From Anaerolineaceae bacterium (GTDB lineage Bacteria > Chloroflexota > Anaerolineae > Anaerolineales > Anaerolineaceae): a stretch of 64,000 nucleotides of DNA. How positions within the stretch are numbered: position 1 is the first letter of the stretch; every line of letters starts with the position of its first letter. Positions 33,478 to 42,272 of the stretch are shown here, piece after piece. Where the stretch lies: positions 1 through 64,000 of the forward strand of contig PABH01000028.1 in assembly GCA_002702705.1 (NCBI GenBank), written 5' to 3'. The notes under the pieces are model-generated. The model did not search any database, had not been told where the DNA came from, and saw nothing but the letters and a program-made list of their open reading frames with translations. The position numbers and the translations under genes were made by a program.

Positions 33478-34112
33478 CCAAAAATAGTTTCATCTGTTTT
33501 GGATGTATTCAGGATGGTGTTAATAATTTGTTTTACGGCAGACAGACTGGTTTCCAAAGCCATGGATGGATAAACTTTGTTTTTCTCTACCACCTGCTGG
33601 GGTAAGGAAGGAACGTGAATAAACCCAGCAGTTTGTTTGGATTGTTTTACCGCAATTTGATGCAGTACGGTATAAAGGATTTGGTTGCAGAGATAGCTTC
33701 CCGCGCTGAGGGATAACTCGGCGGGAATACCTGCCTGGAGCAGATTGTGGAGAATCTGGCGGACCGGAATGGTTGAAAAATATGCTGCGGGCCCATGAGG
33801 TATAATTGGTTCATCCTGAAAAATTACGCCGTTGTTATCGGGAATGCGAAAATCAAGCAGGTTAAGAGCAACCCGCTCGATGGATACAACGGGGCGGTGC
33901 GCTGCCTCTCCTAAACAGAGGATGACATCCGGCTGGTGGAACTCAACAGATTGCAATAGGGCAGGGGGCGCTGATTTTGTGTCCACTGGAAGGATTAACG
34001 GTTGTACGAACGTGGCGTATTGAGGATCGACGGTGATCGCCTTAACAATTTCCGCGGATGGATTAATGGTGCTCTGATCAAAGGCTTCAAAACCGGTTAA
34101 TAAAAATTTCAA
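33474..34112 (-). CDS. pcp: Pyrrolidone-carboxylate peptidase
   Basis: A 212-residue peptidase C15 that removes N-terminal pyroglutamate from peptides in the cytoplasm. The opening LLTGFEAFDQSTINPSAEI matches the family. The catalytic Cys is in LSAGSYLCNQILYTVL, the His in GFIHVPSLP, and the Glu in the early ERVALNLLDFRIPDN region. Length is normal. It converges on the BtrH-like gene with overlapping stops and has no operon partner. Confidence 0.92.
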   Translation of the reverse strand: MKFLLTGFEAFDQSTINPSAEIVKAITVDPQYATFVQPLILPVDTKSAPPALLQSVEFHQPDVILCLGEAAHRPVVSIERVALNLLDFRIPDNNGVIFQDEPIIPHGPAAYFSTIPVRQILHNLLQAGIPAELSLSAGSYLCNQILYTVLHQIAVKQSKQTAGFIHVPSLPQQVVEKNKVYPSMALETSLSAVKQIINTILNTSKTDETIFG

Positions 34113-34294
34113 GTTGGCTCCAATTTTGTGAGTTTACTAAATTGTAACCGCTTAATCAGTGTAAATCATCACTTTAAGTCCTACCCAAGTGACTAGGTTG
34201 GAGTCTATCCGATTGCGGGTTGATAAATCTTGAGTTCAAAGATAAATTTAGTGCAACGATTTAATTAATTTATAACAATTCTGGAGGTCCAGAA

Positions 34295-34318
34295 ATGATA
34301 AAGGTTTGGTTTTTGTAG
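34295..34318 (+). CDS. Seven-codon leader ORF abutting the receiver gene
   Basis: GGAGG at 34283-34287 is followed seven bases later by ATG 34295, which opens MIKVWFL and stops at TAG 34316-34318, immediately before the receiver-protein ATG at 34319 and in the same frame. The receiver ATG has no ribosome-binding site of its own. This looks like a leader peptide for reinitiation or coupled translation; a recent nonsense mutation in a longer N-terminus is the alternative. Confidence 0.5.
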   Translation: MIKVWFL

Positions 34319-34747
34319 ATGGTACGTTTAGTAATAGCAGATGATGATGTAAAGGTTCGTTCCGCCATTGGTTTAATTTTGGGTCAGGATCAATCTTGTT
34401 GGCAGGTGATTTCTTGTGTTCGTGATGTTCAGCAGCTTTTTGAGACTGTGCGTGAAGAAAAACCGGATTTGGTTTTGTTGGATTGGGATTTATCTTTGGG
34501 GGAAAATAATGACGGGAATACCTTATCGGATCGAGTTCAACAATTAAAAATTTTTTCACCAAAAACACAAATTTTGGTTTTAAGTTGTAAACCACAAAAT
34601 AAACAAGATGCTTTGAATGCTGGAGCGGATGCTTTTGTTTCAAAAGTAGAACCGCCGGAAGTGTTTTTAGAAGCAATGTATGGGTTGTGTGAAAAATTTA
34701 CAATCGCACAATATCCATTGATGTTAAAGCATTTTGCGGCAGTTTAA
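34319..34747 (+). CDS. Standalone response-regulator receiver protein
   Basis: A 142-residue CheY-like receiver without an output domain. The acidic pair is IADDD near the N-terminus, the phosphorylated Asp lies in LVLLDWD (about 56-58), the Ser/Thr position in LVLSC and the Lys in FVSKVE. The DNA-binding helix-turn-helix of NarL-type regulators is missing, and no histidine kinase is adjacent, so it may act through protein contacts. Translation probably depends on the seven-codon frame immediately upstream. Confidence 0.88.
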   Translation: MVRLVIADDDVKVRSAIGLILGQDQSCWQVISCVRDVQQLFETVREEKPDLVLLDWDLSLGENNDGNTLSDRVQQLKIFSPKTQILVLSCKPQNKQDALNAGADAFVSKVEPPEVFLEAMYGLCEKFTIAQYPLMLKHFAAV

Positions 34748-34758
34748 TTGGGTTAATT

Positions 34759-34792
34759 AAAAAAGGCAGTCCACGGTAGAACTACCTTTTTG
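34759..34792. terminator. Intrinsic terminator between convergent genes
   Basis: AAAAAGGCAGT pairs with ACTACCTTTTT (one mismatch) around a 10-base loop, giving T-runs in both directions between the receiver gene (+) and the NifX-like gene (-). Confidence 0.75.
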
Positions 34793-34813
34793 TTATGGAA
34801 TAAAAACAAATTT

Positions 34814-35218
34814 TTAGTGGGCTCTTTCGCTGCGGTCCTGGATGTTTCCAGATAACCATTGGGCAAGGGCTTCTTCGATCTTAACAATATCGGTCATGAT
34901 GACTTGAATACCGCTTTCCTCCATGTGTTTGCGCGCTCCTAGCCCCATGCCGCCGCATAATAGAACATCGCAGTCCTGAATGGCTTCGGCCATTAAAAAA
35001 TGTTTGTTTTTAGAAGCATCGTCCATTCCGTGTGGTTGATTGGGATCGTGTTGGTGGTCATCATGTTGGGAAGCAAAATTTTTGTGTCCCATCTTTTCGC
35101 GGATTTCTTCGGATTTCACTTGTTGATCTTCTACAGTGATTACTTTGTAATAAGGTGCTCGGCCAAAATGCTGGCTGATGGTTGTACCGTTATCTGTGAT
35201 AAAAGCAATTTTTTTCAT
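34814..35218 (-). CDS. NifX/NafY-type dinitrogenase cofactor-domain protein with His-rich insert
   Basis: A 134-residue protein of the dinitrogenase iron-molybdenum cofactor family. It opens KKIAFITDNGTTISQHFGRAPYYKVI and ends with the family block CDVLLCGGMGLGARKHMEESGIQVIMTDI. Between about residues 44 and 68 is a His/Asp-rich insert (HKNFASQHDDHQHDPNQPH), suitable for metal binding. No nitrogenase genes are near, so the role is probably metal or FeS handling in the cytoplasm rather than nitrogen fixation. Confidence 0.88.
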   Translation of the reverse strand: MKKIAFITDNGTTISQHFGRAPYYKVITVEDQQVKSEEIREKMGHKNFASQHDDHQHDPNQPHGMDDASKNKHFLMAEAIQDCDVLLCGGMGLGARKHMEESGIQVIMTDIVKIEEALAQWLSGNIQDRSERAH

Positions 35219-35378
35219 TTCGATTCTCCAATAAATTTTCGTTTGTCAATTATTATATGTAATTATAACCCATATGTAAAATAAAAAAATACAGACAGGG
35301 TTTGTTTAGGAAAAAAGAAATTTCAGCGAGGACGATAATTCGTGGAGAATTAAACCTGGATGGGTTGTTAGAAAATAT

Positions 35379-36569
35379 TTATAACCTTGGTAGAACTTTA
35401 AACAAGGTTTCTAATCGAAACGCAGTTGTAGCGGGTTTTTTATCAAAAAAGATATCTCCTAATAAAGCTGCTAACGTTGGATCTTGTTTTAACAGAGAAA
35501 ACAAATTATTTAAGCGGCTGGGACTGCTTAAGAATTTTCTCAACCGTTGAGCAGCTTTGCGGGCGGATGCAAACTGTTGATTTAAAGCGTTTGTATAATC
35601 GGATAGATTCATAGTATTGATGAGGCCATTATCAAATACACGCTGAATGGTTTTTGCAGCTAAGTCACCGCTCATCATGCCCGGGCCGATACCAACGCCG
35701 GTGAAAGGGTTTACCAGCCCGGCTGCATCGCCGACCAACAGGGTGCGATTGCTGTGTGTGGTGGAATATCCGAATTGGGTGCGCAGCGGGTGCCCCTCGA
35801 TGGGGCTGTCTGGTTCGGTATGATCTAACCTGCCGCGTAAAATTGGATCGGATTTGAATCGTTCCAGTTCTTCTCTTAAGCTGAGTTCTCTGTTCTTAAT
35901 TCGTTTTTGAAAAGTGCCGGTTCCGATATTGATGCGACCATTCCCTACCGGAAACATCCAATTGTAACCAGGGATGATGCTGGATTGGAAATGCACCTCC
36001 AGAAATGGATCGTTAACTGCATCACCAGTTAAGTATTGGCGGGCAGCCATTAATTCCGGGCCATCTGTTACCAATCCCAGTGATTTGGCAAGTGGGGCGT
36101 TGCTGCCTTCCGCAAGAATCAAGAACTGACCTTCAAATTGTTGGTTTTCACTCTTTACCAACACACCATCTTCCAGATATTCGATGTGGTTTACTTTGAT
36201 TCCCTGCATAAATTTTGCACCTTGCTGAAGTGCAAACTGTGCAATTTGATTATCAAACAGGTGGCGGGGAATGGTTCGGCCCATCAGCTGCCCCCGATCG
36301 GTTTTTAAAGGAATGGATACGATCGTTTGATCGGGAGAACTAAATCGCAGCCCTTCAAAAGCGGGAAACTGTTCTGCCCATGCACCTAACCCAAGTTTGT
36401 CTAAAACAGCCAAACCATCTGCGGTAATGCCATCTCCACAGGATTTATAGCGGGGAAATGTTTCTTTATCAATTAAGGCAGTTTTTAAACCATATTTTGC
36501 CAGGTTCGCAGCAGCTACGGAACCGGAAGGGCCAGCGCCAACAATGATGACATCAAACCGATCTGCCAT
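35379..36569 (-). CDS. Geranylgeranyl-reductase-family FAD oxidoreductase
   Basis: A 396-residue flavoprotein of the geranylgeranyl reductase/ChlP-like family. The dinucleotide-binding loop is GAGPSGSVAA (11-20), then ETFPRYKSCGDGI, the family block carrying the conserved Cys, and the second FAD block LLVGDAAGLVNPFTGVGIGPGMMSG near 275-298. Family members reduce double bonds of isoprenoid chains in lipids, quinones or chlorophyll. With a mevalonate operon in the same region, a role in saturating isoprenoids is plausible but not shown. It is divergent from glycerol kinase; the 154-base gap should hold both promoters. Confidence 0.88.
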   Translation of the reverse strand: MADRFDVIIVGAGPSGSVAAANLAKYGLKTALIDKETFPRYKSCGDGITADGLAVLDKLGLGAWAEQFPAFEGLRFSSPDQTIVSIPLKTDRGQLMGRTIPRHLFDNQIAQFALQQGAKFMQGIKVNHIEYLEDGVLVKSENQQFEGQFLILAEGSNAPLAKSLGLVTDGPELMAARQYLTGDAVNDPFLEVHFQSSIIPGYNWMFPVGNGRINIGTGTFQKRIKNRELSLREELERFKSDPILRGRLDHTEPDSPIEGHPLRTQFGYSTTHSNRTLLVGDAAGLVNPFTGVGIGPGMMSGDLAAKTIQRVFDNGLINTMNLSDYTNALNQQFASARKAAQRLRKFLSSPSRLNNLFSLLKQDPTLAALLGDIFFDKKPATTAFRLETLFKVLPRL

Positions 36570-36723
36570 TGTATTCTCCTGAATTGGGATGAAAATGATA
36601 TAAGTTTAGTTTAGCATAAGGTGAAAAAAAGTTTTTAATAAAATAAAATTGAGATTGGGTTTGAACAGAAAAAAGATTGTCTTCGTGCTAAAATATTAAA
36701 AATTATTCCCGGGAGGCAGGCAG

Positions 36724-38220
36724 GTGAAATATATAGCGGCGATTGATCAGGGAACAACCAGCACGCGTTGTATTATTTTTGATTTTTTTGGTGAGATTGT
36801 TTGTTTTGATCAACAGGAACATGAACAAATTTATCCTCAACCCGGTTGGGTGGAGCATGACGCATTACAGATTTGGGAACGAACCGAGTCTGTCATATCA
36901 GGGGCATTAACAAAGGGGAGTATTTCCGTGGACCAGGTGGCGGCTGTGGGGATTACCAACCAGCGCGAAACGGCGTTGGTATGGGATAAAACCACCGGAA
37001 AACCTGTGTTTAATGCCATTGTTTGGCAGGACACACGAACCGATAAAATTTGTAACCAGTTAGGGGAAGATGGCGGACAGGATCGTTTCCGTTTAAAAAC
37101 AGGCCTACCCTTGGCGACCTATTTTTCCGGACCGAAAGTGAAATGGATTTTGGATAATGTACCCGGTGTGCGGGAAAAGGCAGAAAAAGGTGATATTTTA
37201 TTTGGAAATATTGATACCTGGTTGATCTGGAATTTAACCGGTGGCGTGAATGGCGGGGTGCATGTAACGGATGTGACCAATGCCTCACGCACTTTATGTA
37301 TGAATTTGGAAACCTTGGATTGGGATGCGGAGATTTTAAGTATCTTGGGAATTCCCCAAAGCATGCTGCCAAAAATTTGTTCTTCCAGTGAAGTCTACGG
37401 CACTGTCAGCCAGGGTCCGTTGAAAGGTGTGCCCGTTGCAGGTGATCTTGGAGACCAACAGGCAGCCTTATTTGGCCAGACTTGTACCCAGCCAGGAGAT
37501 GCAAAAAACACCTATGGCACGGGTTGTTTTATGTTATTAAATACGGGCAATAAAATCGTCCAATCAGAAAACGGTTTGTTGACAACAGTCGGTTATAAGC
37601 TGGGAGACCAGCCAGCTGTATACGCGCTGGAAGGTTCGATTGCTATCACCGGGGCTTTGGTGCAGTGGCTGCGTGATAACCTGGGTATAATCAGAAATTC
37701 AGCAGAAGTGGAAACATTGGCGAAATCTGTTGAAGACAGCGGCGGTATTTATTTTGTTCCAGCCTTTTCCGGTTTGTTTGCACCTTATTGGCGCAGTGAT
37801 GCGCGCGGAGTGATCGTCGGATTAACACGTTACATTAATAAAGGCCATATTGCCCGGGCCGTATTGGATGCTACTGCTTACCAAACACGGGAAGTATTGG
37901 ACGCCATGAACAAGGATTCCGGTGTACCGCTTTCTTCCTTAAAAGTGGATGGCGGTATGGTTTATAACGAAACATTAATGCAGTTTCAGGCGGATATTTT
38001 GGGTGTCGATGTTATTCGCCCGAAGGTGGCGGAGACAACAGCCCTTGGGGCAGCCTACGCTGCTGGCCTTGCAGTCGGAGTCTGGGAAAAAGTGGACGAC
38101 TTAAAAGAAAACTGGCAGCAGGATGTGTGTTGGTCTCCCGCGTTAAAGGAAGAAACAAGAGAAAAACTTTATCGAGGATGGAAAAAGGCAGTTACCCGTA
38201 CTTTCGATTGGGTTGAATAG
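36724..38220 (+). CDS. glpK: Glycerol kinase
   Basis: A 498-residue FGGY kinase that phosphorylates glycerol with ATP to sn-glycerol 3-phosphate. The opening [15 protein letters not shown], the glycerol block [29 protein letters not shown] and the late FGGY signature [19 protein letters not shown] are all present. Start is GTG at 36724 after GGGAGG. It is followed by a strong terminator, so it is a separate unit from the GlpA/complex II genes 200 bases on, yet its product is their expected substrate. No GlpF is seen. Confidence 0.97.
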   Translation: MKYIAAIDQGTTSTRCIIFDFFGEIVCFDQQEHEQIYPQPGWVEHDALQIWERTESVISGALTKGSISVDQVAAVGITNQRETALVWDKTTGKPVFNAIVWQDTRTDKICNQLGEDGGQDRFRLKTGLPLATYFSGPKVKWILDNVPGVREKAEKGDILFGNIDTWLIWNLTGGVNGGVHVTDVTNASRTLCMNLETLDWDAEILSILGIPQSMLPKICSSSEVYGTVSQGPLKGVPVAGDLGDQQAALFGQTCTQPGDAKNTYGTGCFMLLNTGNKIVQSENGLLTTVGYKLGDQPAVYALEGSIAITGALVQWLRDNLGIIRNSAEVETLAKSVEDSGGIYFVPAFSGLFAPYWRSDARGVIVGLTRYINKGHIARAVLDATAYQTREVLDAMNKDSGVPLSSLKVDGGMVYNETLMQFQADILGVDVIRPKVAETTALGAAYAAGLAVGVWEKVDDLKENWQQDVCWSPALKEETREKLYRGWKKAVTRTFDWVE

Positions 38221-38265
38221 ACCATTTGGATGATGTAGTTCGTTAATTTATTCACTATGTACTTA

Positions 38266-38303
38266 AAGCCGAGGTATTGTATAATCACCTCGGCTTGGTT
38301 TTT
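38266..38303 (+). terminator. Intrinsic terminator after glycerol kinase
   Basis: AAGCCGAGGT (38266-38275) pairs perfectly with ACCTCGGCTT (38287-38296) around an 11-base loop, followed by GGTTTTT. It closes the glycerol kinase transcript. Confidence 0.9.
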
Positions 38304-38419
38304 AAGCCGATTTTCTGGTAATGGGTTTAAGGTTGATATGGGTTCTCAATGAAACACCATTGAGATACTTTCTTATTTAATAACCAATTTGTAAACATTA
38401 AAAATATGGAGTGTTTGAC

Positions 38420-39592
38420 ATGACAAAACCCCATGCGATTGTGATCGGTGCCGGGTTTACCGGAGTGGCTGTAGCGTATGATCTGGCTCAACGCGGCTTT
38501 AATGTGACCGTTGTGGAACGCGGCCCGATTGTAAACGGCACCTCAGGGCGCACGCACGGCTTGCTGCACAGCGGTGCTCGTTATGCAGTGGAAGATCAGG
38601 AATCTGCTATTGAATGTATTGATGAAAACTTGCTGTTAAGAAAAATTGTACCGCAGGTGATTGAACCGAATGGTGGATTGTTTGTGGCAATCAATGAATC
38701 GGATATGGCGTACCGTGATGATTTTATCAAGGGATGCGCAGAGTGCCATATTGAAATTGAAGAACTGTCCCGCGAAGCGGTTTTAAGAATTGAACCGCAC
38801 TTAAACCCGAATACGATTACGGCTTTTCGCGTGCCGGATGGTACGTTTGATCCGCTGCGTTTGGCATTGGCATTTGCGGCCTCAGCACAAAATTTGGGAG
38901 CCAAGTTCCGTTTGTTTTCCGAGGTTGAGGGTTTTCTGAAAAATGATAACGGAAATGTTACAGGTATTCGGATTATGGACCGTACCAAAACCAAACCGGT
39001 TGATATTGGCGCCGATATTGTTGTAAATGCTGCCGGGGCCTGGTCGGGACAGATCGCGGCTTTGGCAGGGGATGAGAGCATTCCGATCAAACCAACACCG
39101 GGTGTGATGGTGACCTACAACAAACGTCTCTGTAACCTGGTGATTAACCGCCTGAATGAACCAGGCGATGGGGATATTATTGTGCCGCAGCGCCAGATGG
39201 TGACTGTGGGCACAACCTCTTTTGAAGCTGAAGATTTGGATTATATTCCCGTGTTTGAAGACCAGGTTAAGCTGATGCTCGAACGTGGGAGGGAGTTGAT
39301 CCCGGATATCCAATATGCTGATGAACGCGGCGCATTTATGGCATCTCGCCCGCTGGTCGATTCCGGATTAAAAGGCCGCAGCCTGGCACGCACCTTTAAA
39401 TGTTTTGATCACAATGAATCGGCTGGTATTGACGGTTTGGTGACGATTACCGGTGGTAAAGCTACCACTTTGCGTTTGATGGCGGAAAAAACAGCAGACC
39501 TGGTTTGTAAAAAACTGGGCGTTTCCGCACATTGCCAGACGGCTCAAACCCCGCTCTTGTCATATCGTCAGTTTAAAGTGGATCAATGGTAG
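38420..39592 (+). CDS. glpA: GlpA-type glycerol-3-phosphate dehydrogenase flavoprotein without the BFD domain
   Basis: A 390-residue FAD protein close to the first part of GlpA, the catalytic subunit of anaerobic glycerol-3-phosphate dehydrogenase. FAD loop GAGFTGVAVAYDL, then GRTHGLLHSGARYAVED, EPNGGLFVA, FRVPDGTFDPLRL, VVNAAGAWSGQIA and the closing TITGGKATTLRLMAEKTADLVC. GlpA normally continues into a C-terminal [2Fe-2S] BFD-like domain of about 140 residues; it is absent. ATG 38420 is used (GGAG eight bases upstream) rather than GTG 38411. The stop overlaps the ribosome-binding site of the next gene, a complex II FeS subunit. Confidence 0.9.
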   Translation: MTKPHAIVIGAGFTGVAVAYDLAQRGFNVTVVERGPIVNGTSGRTHGLLHSGARYAVEDQESAIECIDENLLLRKIVPQVIEPNGGLFVAINESDMAYRDDFIKGCAECHIEIEELSREAVLRIEPHLNPNTITAFRVPDGTFDPLRLALAFAASAQNLGAKFRLFSEVEGFLKNDNGNVTGIRIMDRTKTKPVDIGADIVVNAAGAWSGQIAALAGDESIPIKPTPGVMVTYNKRLCNLVINRLNEPGDGDIIVPQRQMVTVGTTSFEAEDLDYIPVFEDQVKLMLERGRELIPDIQYADERGAFMASRPLVDSGLKGRSLARTFKCFDHNESAGIDGLVTITGGKATTLRLMAEKTADLVCKKLGVSAHCQTAQTPLLSYRQFKVDQW

Positions 39593-39600
39593 GAGGCAAA

Positions 39601-40326
39601 ATGACGGAAAAATGGCAGGTGACTTTTGAAGTCTACCGAAAAAAAGACAACCAACAACCCTATTATGAAAAATTTGAACTGGATGTAAACCCCGACGAAT
39701 ATGTGTTGGACGGGGTGGAGCGCATTTGGGCATACAAAGACCGATCCCTGGTGTTCAGCCATGCCTGTCACCATTCTACTTGTGGTGCCTGTGGTATGGT
39801 GGTGAATGGTGTGGAGAAACTGACCTGCATCACCCCGATTCGGGAAGTGACGAAGAATGGCGGCACAATTCGGGTGGAACCGATGCGGAATTTCCCGGTT
39901 ATCAGTGATCTTTCGGTGGACATGAGTGAATTTTATGCCCGGATGGAAGCCGTCAAACACCAACCGGTGGTTTCAATCAGTGAAGAGAATTCCAAGGGAA
40001 AAATCCGCGTAGAGGATGATGTTGAAGAATTGTTCCGTCTGGCCGATTGTATCGAATGTGGTTTGTGCATCAGTGCCTGCCCGATTGCGGCGACAACCCC
40101 CCTATATATTGGACCAGCGGTTTTGGCTGGTGCGCAGCAAGGAGGGCAGCTCCTCAACCCCTGTGTGCTGGAAATGGTTGATTCGGAAGACGGTGCCTGG
40201 CGATGCCACAGCGCGTATGAATGTTCCGAAGTTTGTCCCTCGCACGTGGACCCCGGTTGGCGAATTATGGATTTGCGTAAGAAGGTGGTTTCACACCGCT
40301 TGAAGAGATTTTTTGGAGTAAAGTAG
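39601..40326 (+). CDS. Complex II-type iron-sulfur subunit
   Basis: A 241-residue SdhB/FrdB-like protein that carries electrons from a flavoprotein to a membrane anchor. The N-terminal [2Fe-2S] ligands are in HACHHSTCGACGMVVNG with a further Cys in KLTCIT. A [4Fe-4S] cluster site is CIECGLCISACP and the [3Fe-4S] region CHSAYECSEVCPSHVDPG. The start ATG at 39601 has AGGAGG four bases upstream; a longer frame is less likely. It lies in an operon with GlpA in the place where SdhA/FrdA would be expected, and two membrane subunits follow. Confidence 0.9.
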   Translation: MTEKWQVTFEVYRKKDNQQPYYEKFELDVNPDEYVLDGVERIWAYKDRSLVFSHACHHSTCGACGMVVNGVEKLTCITPIREVTKNGGTIRVEPMRNFPVISDLSVDMSEFYARMEAVKHQPVVSISEENSKGKIRVEDDVEELFRLADCIECGLCISACPIAATTPLYIGPAVLAGAQQGGQLLNPCVLEMVDSEDGAWRCHSAYECSEVCPSHVDPGWRIMDLRKKVVSHRLKRFFGVK

Positions 40327-40333
40327 GAGTGTT

Positions 40334-40720
40334 ATGGAAAATTACCCTCAAAAACCAGGTCATTTTATCAAATGGTTTGACCCTCGTTTTCGAAAATTAG
40401 GTTCCTGGGCGTTTATATTAAACCGCATCACTGGCCTGGGGTTAACCTTGTATTTGTTTTTACACCTGATCATGTTAGGGCAGCTGGCAAAAGGCCCGGA
40501 GGCTTATGATGGATTTATAGCGTTGGTTAAAAATCCATTATTCCTGATTGGTGAGCTTTTGGTAATTGCGGCCGTGTTTATTCATGGATTTAATGGCATT
40601 CGAATCGCGCTGACCAGTTTTGGGATCGGCGGCGGTAAACAAAAACAGATGTTTATTGGCTTTATGGCTGTTGCCGGGTTAGCAATTTTGTATTTTGCTT
40701 TTCGAATGTTTGGGGAATAG
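40334..40720 (+). CDS. Complex II-type membrane anchor subunit C
   Basis: A 128-residue membrane protein with three hydrophobic helices. The opening SWAFILNRITGLGLTLYLFLHLIMLGQLA matches SdhC-type cytochrome b subunits, with a His in LFLHL, and a second His in AVFIHGFNGIRIAL, both candidate heme ligands. It begins 8 bases after the FeS gene and is followed by the second anchor subunit. Predicted to hold heme b and the quinone site with its partner. Confidence 0.88.
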   Translation: MENYPQKPGHFIKWFDPRFRKLGSWAFILNRITGLGLTLYLFLHLIMLGQLAKGPEAYDGFIALVKNPLFLIGELLVIAAVFIHGFNGIRIALTSFGIGGGKQKQMFIGFMAVAGLAILYFAFRMFGE

Positions 40721-40732
40721 GAGAGGTGCGAA

Positions 40733-41107
40733 ATGCGTGATGGATTTAATACGAGTCCCAGATCCGGAGAAGGTGCCGGATTATGGTTCTTAAAAATATT
40801 AAGCGGCTTGTTGATCATCCTTGTCCTGATGATTCATCTGGTGGTGAACCATTTAATTGTTGAGGGTGGTTTATTATCCTATGCGGATGTGGTAGCTTAT
40901 TACCAAACCTGGATTGTGCCTATTATGGAGGTGTTTTTCCTGGTGTTTGTTGTGGGCCATGCCATGATGGGCTTGCGCAGTGTGTTGATGGACTTAAGAC
41001 CATCCAATAAGATGCTGAAGGTAATCAATTGGGTTTTGACCCTGGTGGGTGTTACGGCAATTGTGTATGGCACCTGGCTGGTAATTATCATCACCCAACG
41101 CGGATAA
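40733..41107 (+). CDS. Complex II-type membrane anchor subunit D
   Basis: A 124-residue membrane protein with three hydrophobic helices at about 20-45, 60-82 and 98-120. Candidate heme-ligand His residues are in LVLMIHLVVNHLIVEGG and FVVGHAMMGLRSVLMDL, the latter typical of SdhD-type subunits. The start ATG at 40733 has GGAGAGG upstream and follows the C subunit by 12 bases. It is the last gene before a terminator, closing the GlpA/FeS/C/D unit. Confidence 0.85.
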   Translation: MRDGFNTSPRSGEGAGLWFLKILSGLLIILVLMIHLVVNHLIVEGGLLSYADVVAYYQTWIVPIMEVFFLVFVVGHAMMGLRSVLMDLRPSNKMLKVINWVLTLVGVTAIVYGTWLVIIITQRG

Positions 41108-41131
41108 AACCCTTAAAATCATATCGACTCA

Positions 41132-41162
41132 AAAACCGTAGGTCTCGCCTGCGGTTTTTTTT
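41132..41162 (+). terminator. Intrinsic terminator closing the GlpA/complex II operon
   Basis: AAAACCGTAGG pairs with CCTGCGGTTTT (one G-T-type mismatch) around TCTCG, followed by an uninterrupted T-run. Confidence 0.9.
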
Positions 41163-41303
41163 GATTCGTTTACCAAATTTTTACACAAAATTCACCCTTT
41201 TTTACTCAAAATTTCTTTTCAGGCTGGTGTGCTTTTGATAGACTAAAAAGGTCAATTAAGAAATTATAAAAAAACGCCATATTAAATTAAAAAAGGATGT
41301 TGT

Positions 41304-42230
41304 ATGCCTGAAAAAACCACATTAAAAATTGGTCACTTGCCCATCACCGATCATCTGATCTTGGGGGTAACCGCGGATAAACTCAGTTCCGGAAAAGAAA
41401 CCTTTCAATACGCCGAAGTTGATGCCAAAGCATATCGTGGGTGGAATCCACTCGCGGAAGATTTACGAAAAGGGGAATTGGATGCAGCTTGTATTTTAGC
41501 CCCGTTAGCAATGGAACTTTACCAATCTGGTGTGCCGGTGAACCTGGTTTTACAAACCCATAAATCCGGCAGTACGTTGATCAAAAACAAAAAAGCGAAT
41601 ATTGAGAAGATTGAGGATTTTAAAGGAAAAGCGATTCTTATTCCCCATTACCTTTCCATTCATCACCTTTTGTTTGATCGTCACATGCGTGAACAGGGAT
41701 TGGAAGTCGGTGCCGGAAAAGATATTATTTTTGATGTGTGTGCTCCATCCGACATCCCGGAAATTTTGGAATGGGACGATAAAGGATTGGTGGGCGGTTT
41801 TATTGTGGCGGAACCATTTGGCATGCAGGTGGTGAAAGCCGGTTTGGGTGAAGAAATGGCCATGTCGAAGGAACTCTGGCCGGATCATCCGTGCTGCGTA
41901 TTGGTAGTACGCGAAGAAGTGATTGGCAAAAACCCGGATGCGGTGCAGGAGTTAACCAACAGCCTGGTGGCATCTGGCAAGTTCATTTCCCAAAATGTGG
42001 ATGAAGCTGCGCGTATTGGATCAACCTTCCTCAATCAAGCCGAGGACGTGGTCAAAAGCGTACTGGCAGATCCCAAACAACGCGTCACGATGAATGAGCT
42101 TTTTCCGGTAGTTGATGATTATGAGTACATTCAGGAATATATGACGACCAAAATTGAAGCCATGTCAAAGAAGATTGAACTGGAAAAATTTGTAGATACC
42201 CGTTTTGCAAAAGAAGCCGGCGCAACCTAA
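41304..42230 (+). CDS. NMT1/SsuA-like substrate-binding-fold protein without signal peptide
   Basis: A 308-residue protein with the periplasmic-binding fold of the NrtA/SsuA/NMT1 group (LKIGHLPITDHLILGVTAD, GELDAACILAPLAMEL, FKGKAILIPHYLSIHHLLFDRHM, VAEPFGMQVVKAG, HPCCVLVVREEVIG). It lacks any signal peptide or lipobox, so it appears cytoplasmic. No permease or ATPase is adjacent. A cytosolic sensor, thiamine-precursor-type enzyme or carrier are all possible. The rhodanese gene follows 42 bases downstream and is probably co-transcribed, which may hint at sulfur metabolism. Confidence 0.8.
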   Translation: MPEKTTLKIGHLPITDHLILGVTADKLSSGKETFQYAEVDAKAYRGWNPLAEDLRKGELDAACILAPLAMELYQSGVPVNLVLQTHKSGSTLIKNKKANIEKIEDFKGKAILIPHYLSIHHLLFDRHMREQGLEVGAGKDIIFDVCAPSDIPEILEWDDKGLVGGFIVAEPFGMQVVKAGLGEEMAMSKELWPDHPCCVLVVREEVIGKNPDAVQELTNSLVASGKFISQNVDEAARIGSTFLNQAEDVVKSVLADPKQRVTMNELFPVVDDYEYIQEYMTTKIEAMSKKIELEKFVDTRFAKEAGAT

Positions 42231-42272
42231 GCCAAGATTATCAGAACCATTGTTACATCTCAGGAGGTCAGA

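Noticed and set aside
34814..35218. Evidence of nitrogen fixation from the NifX-like gene
   Set aside because: The family also includes proteins unrelated to nitrogenase, and no nif structural or assembly genes are present.
36570..36723. Riboswitch ahead of glycerol kinase
   Set aside because: The 154-base gap has no recognisable aptamer; it is AT-rich and probably holds two divergent promoters.
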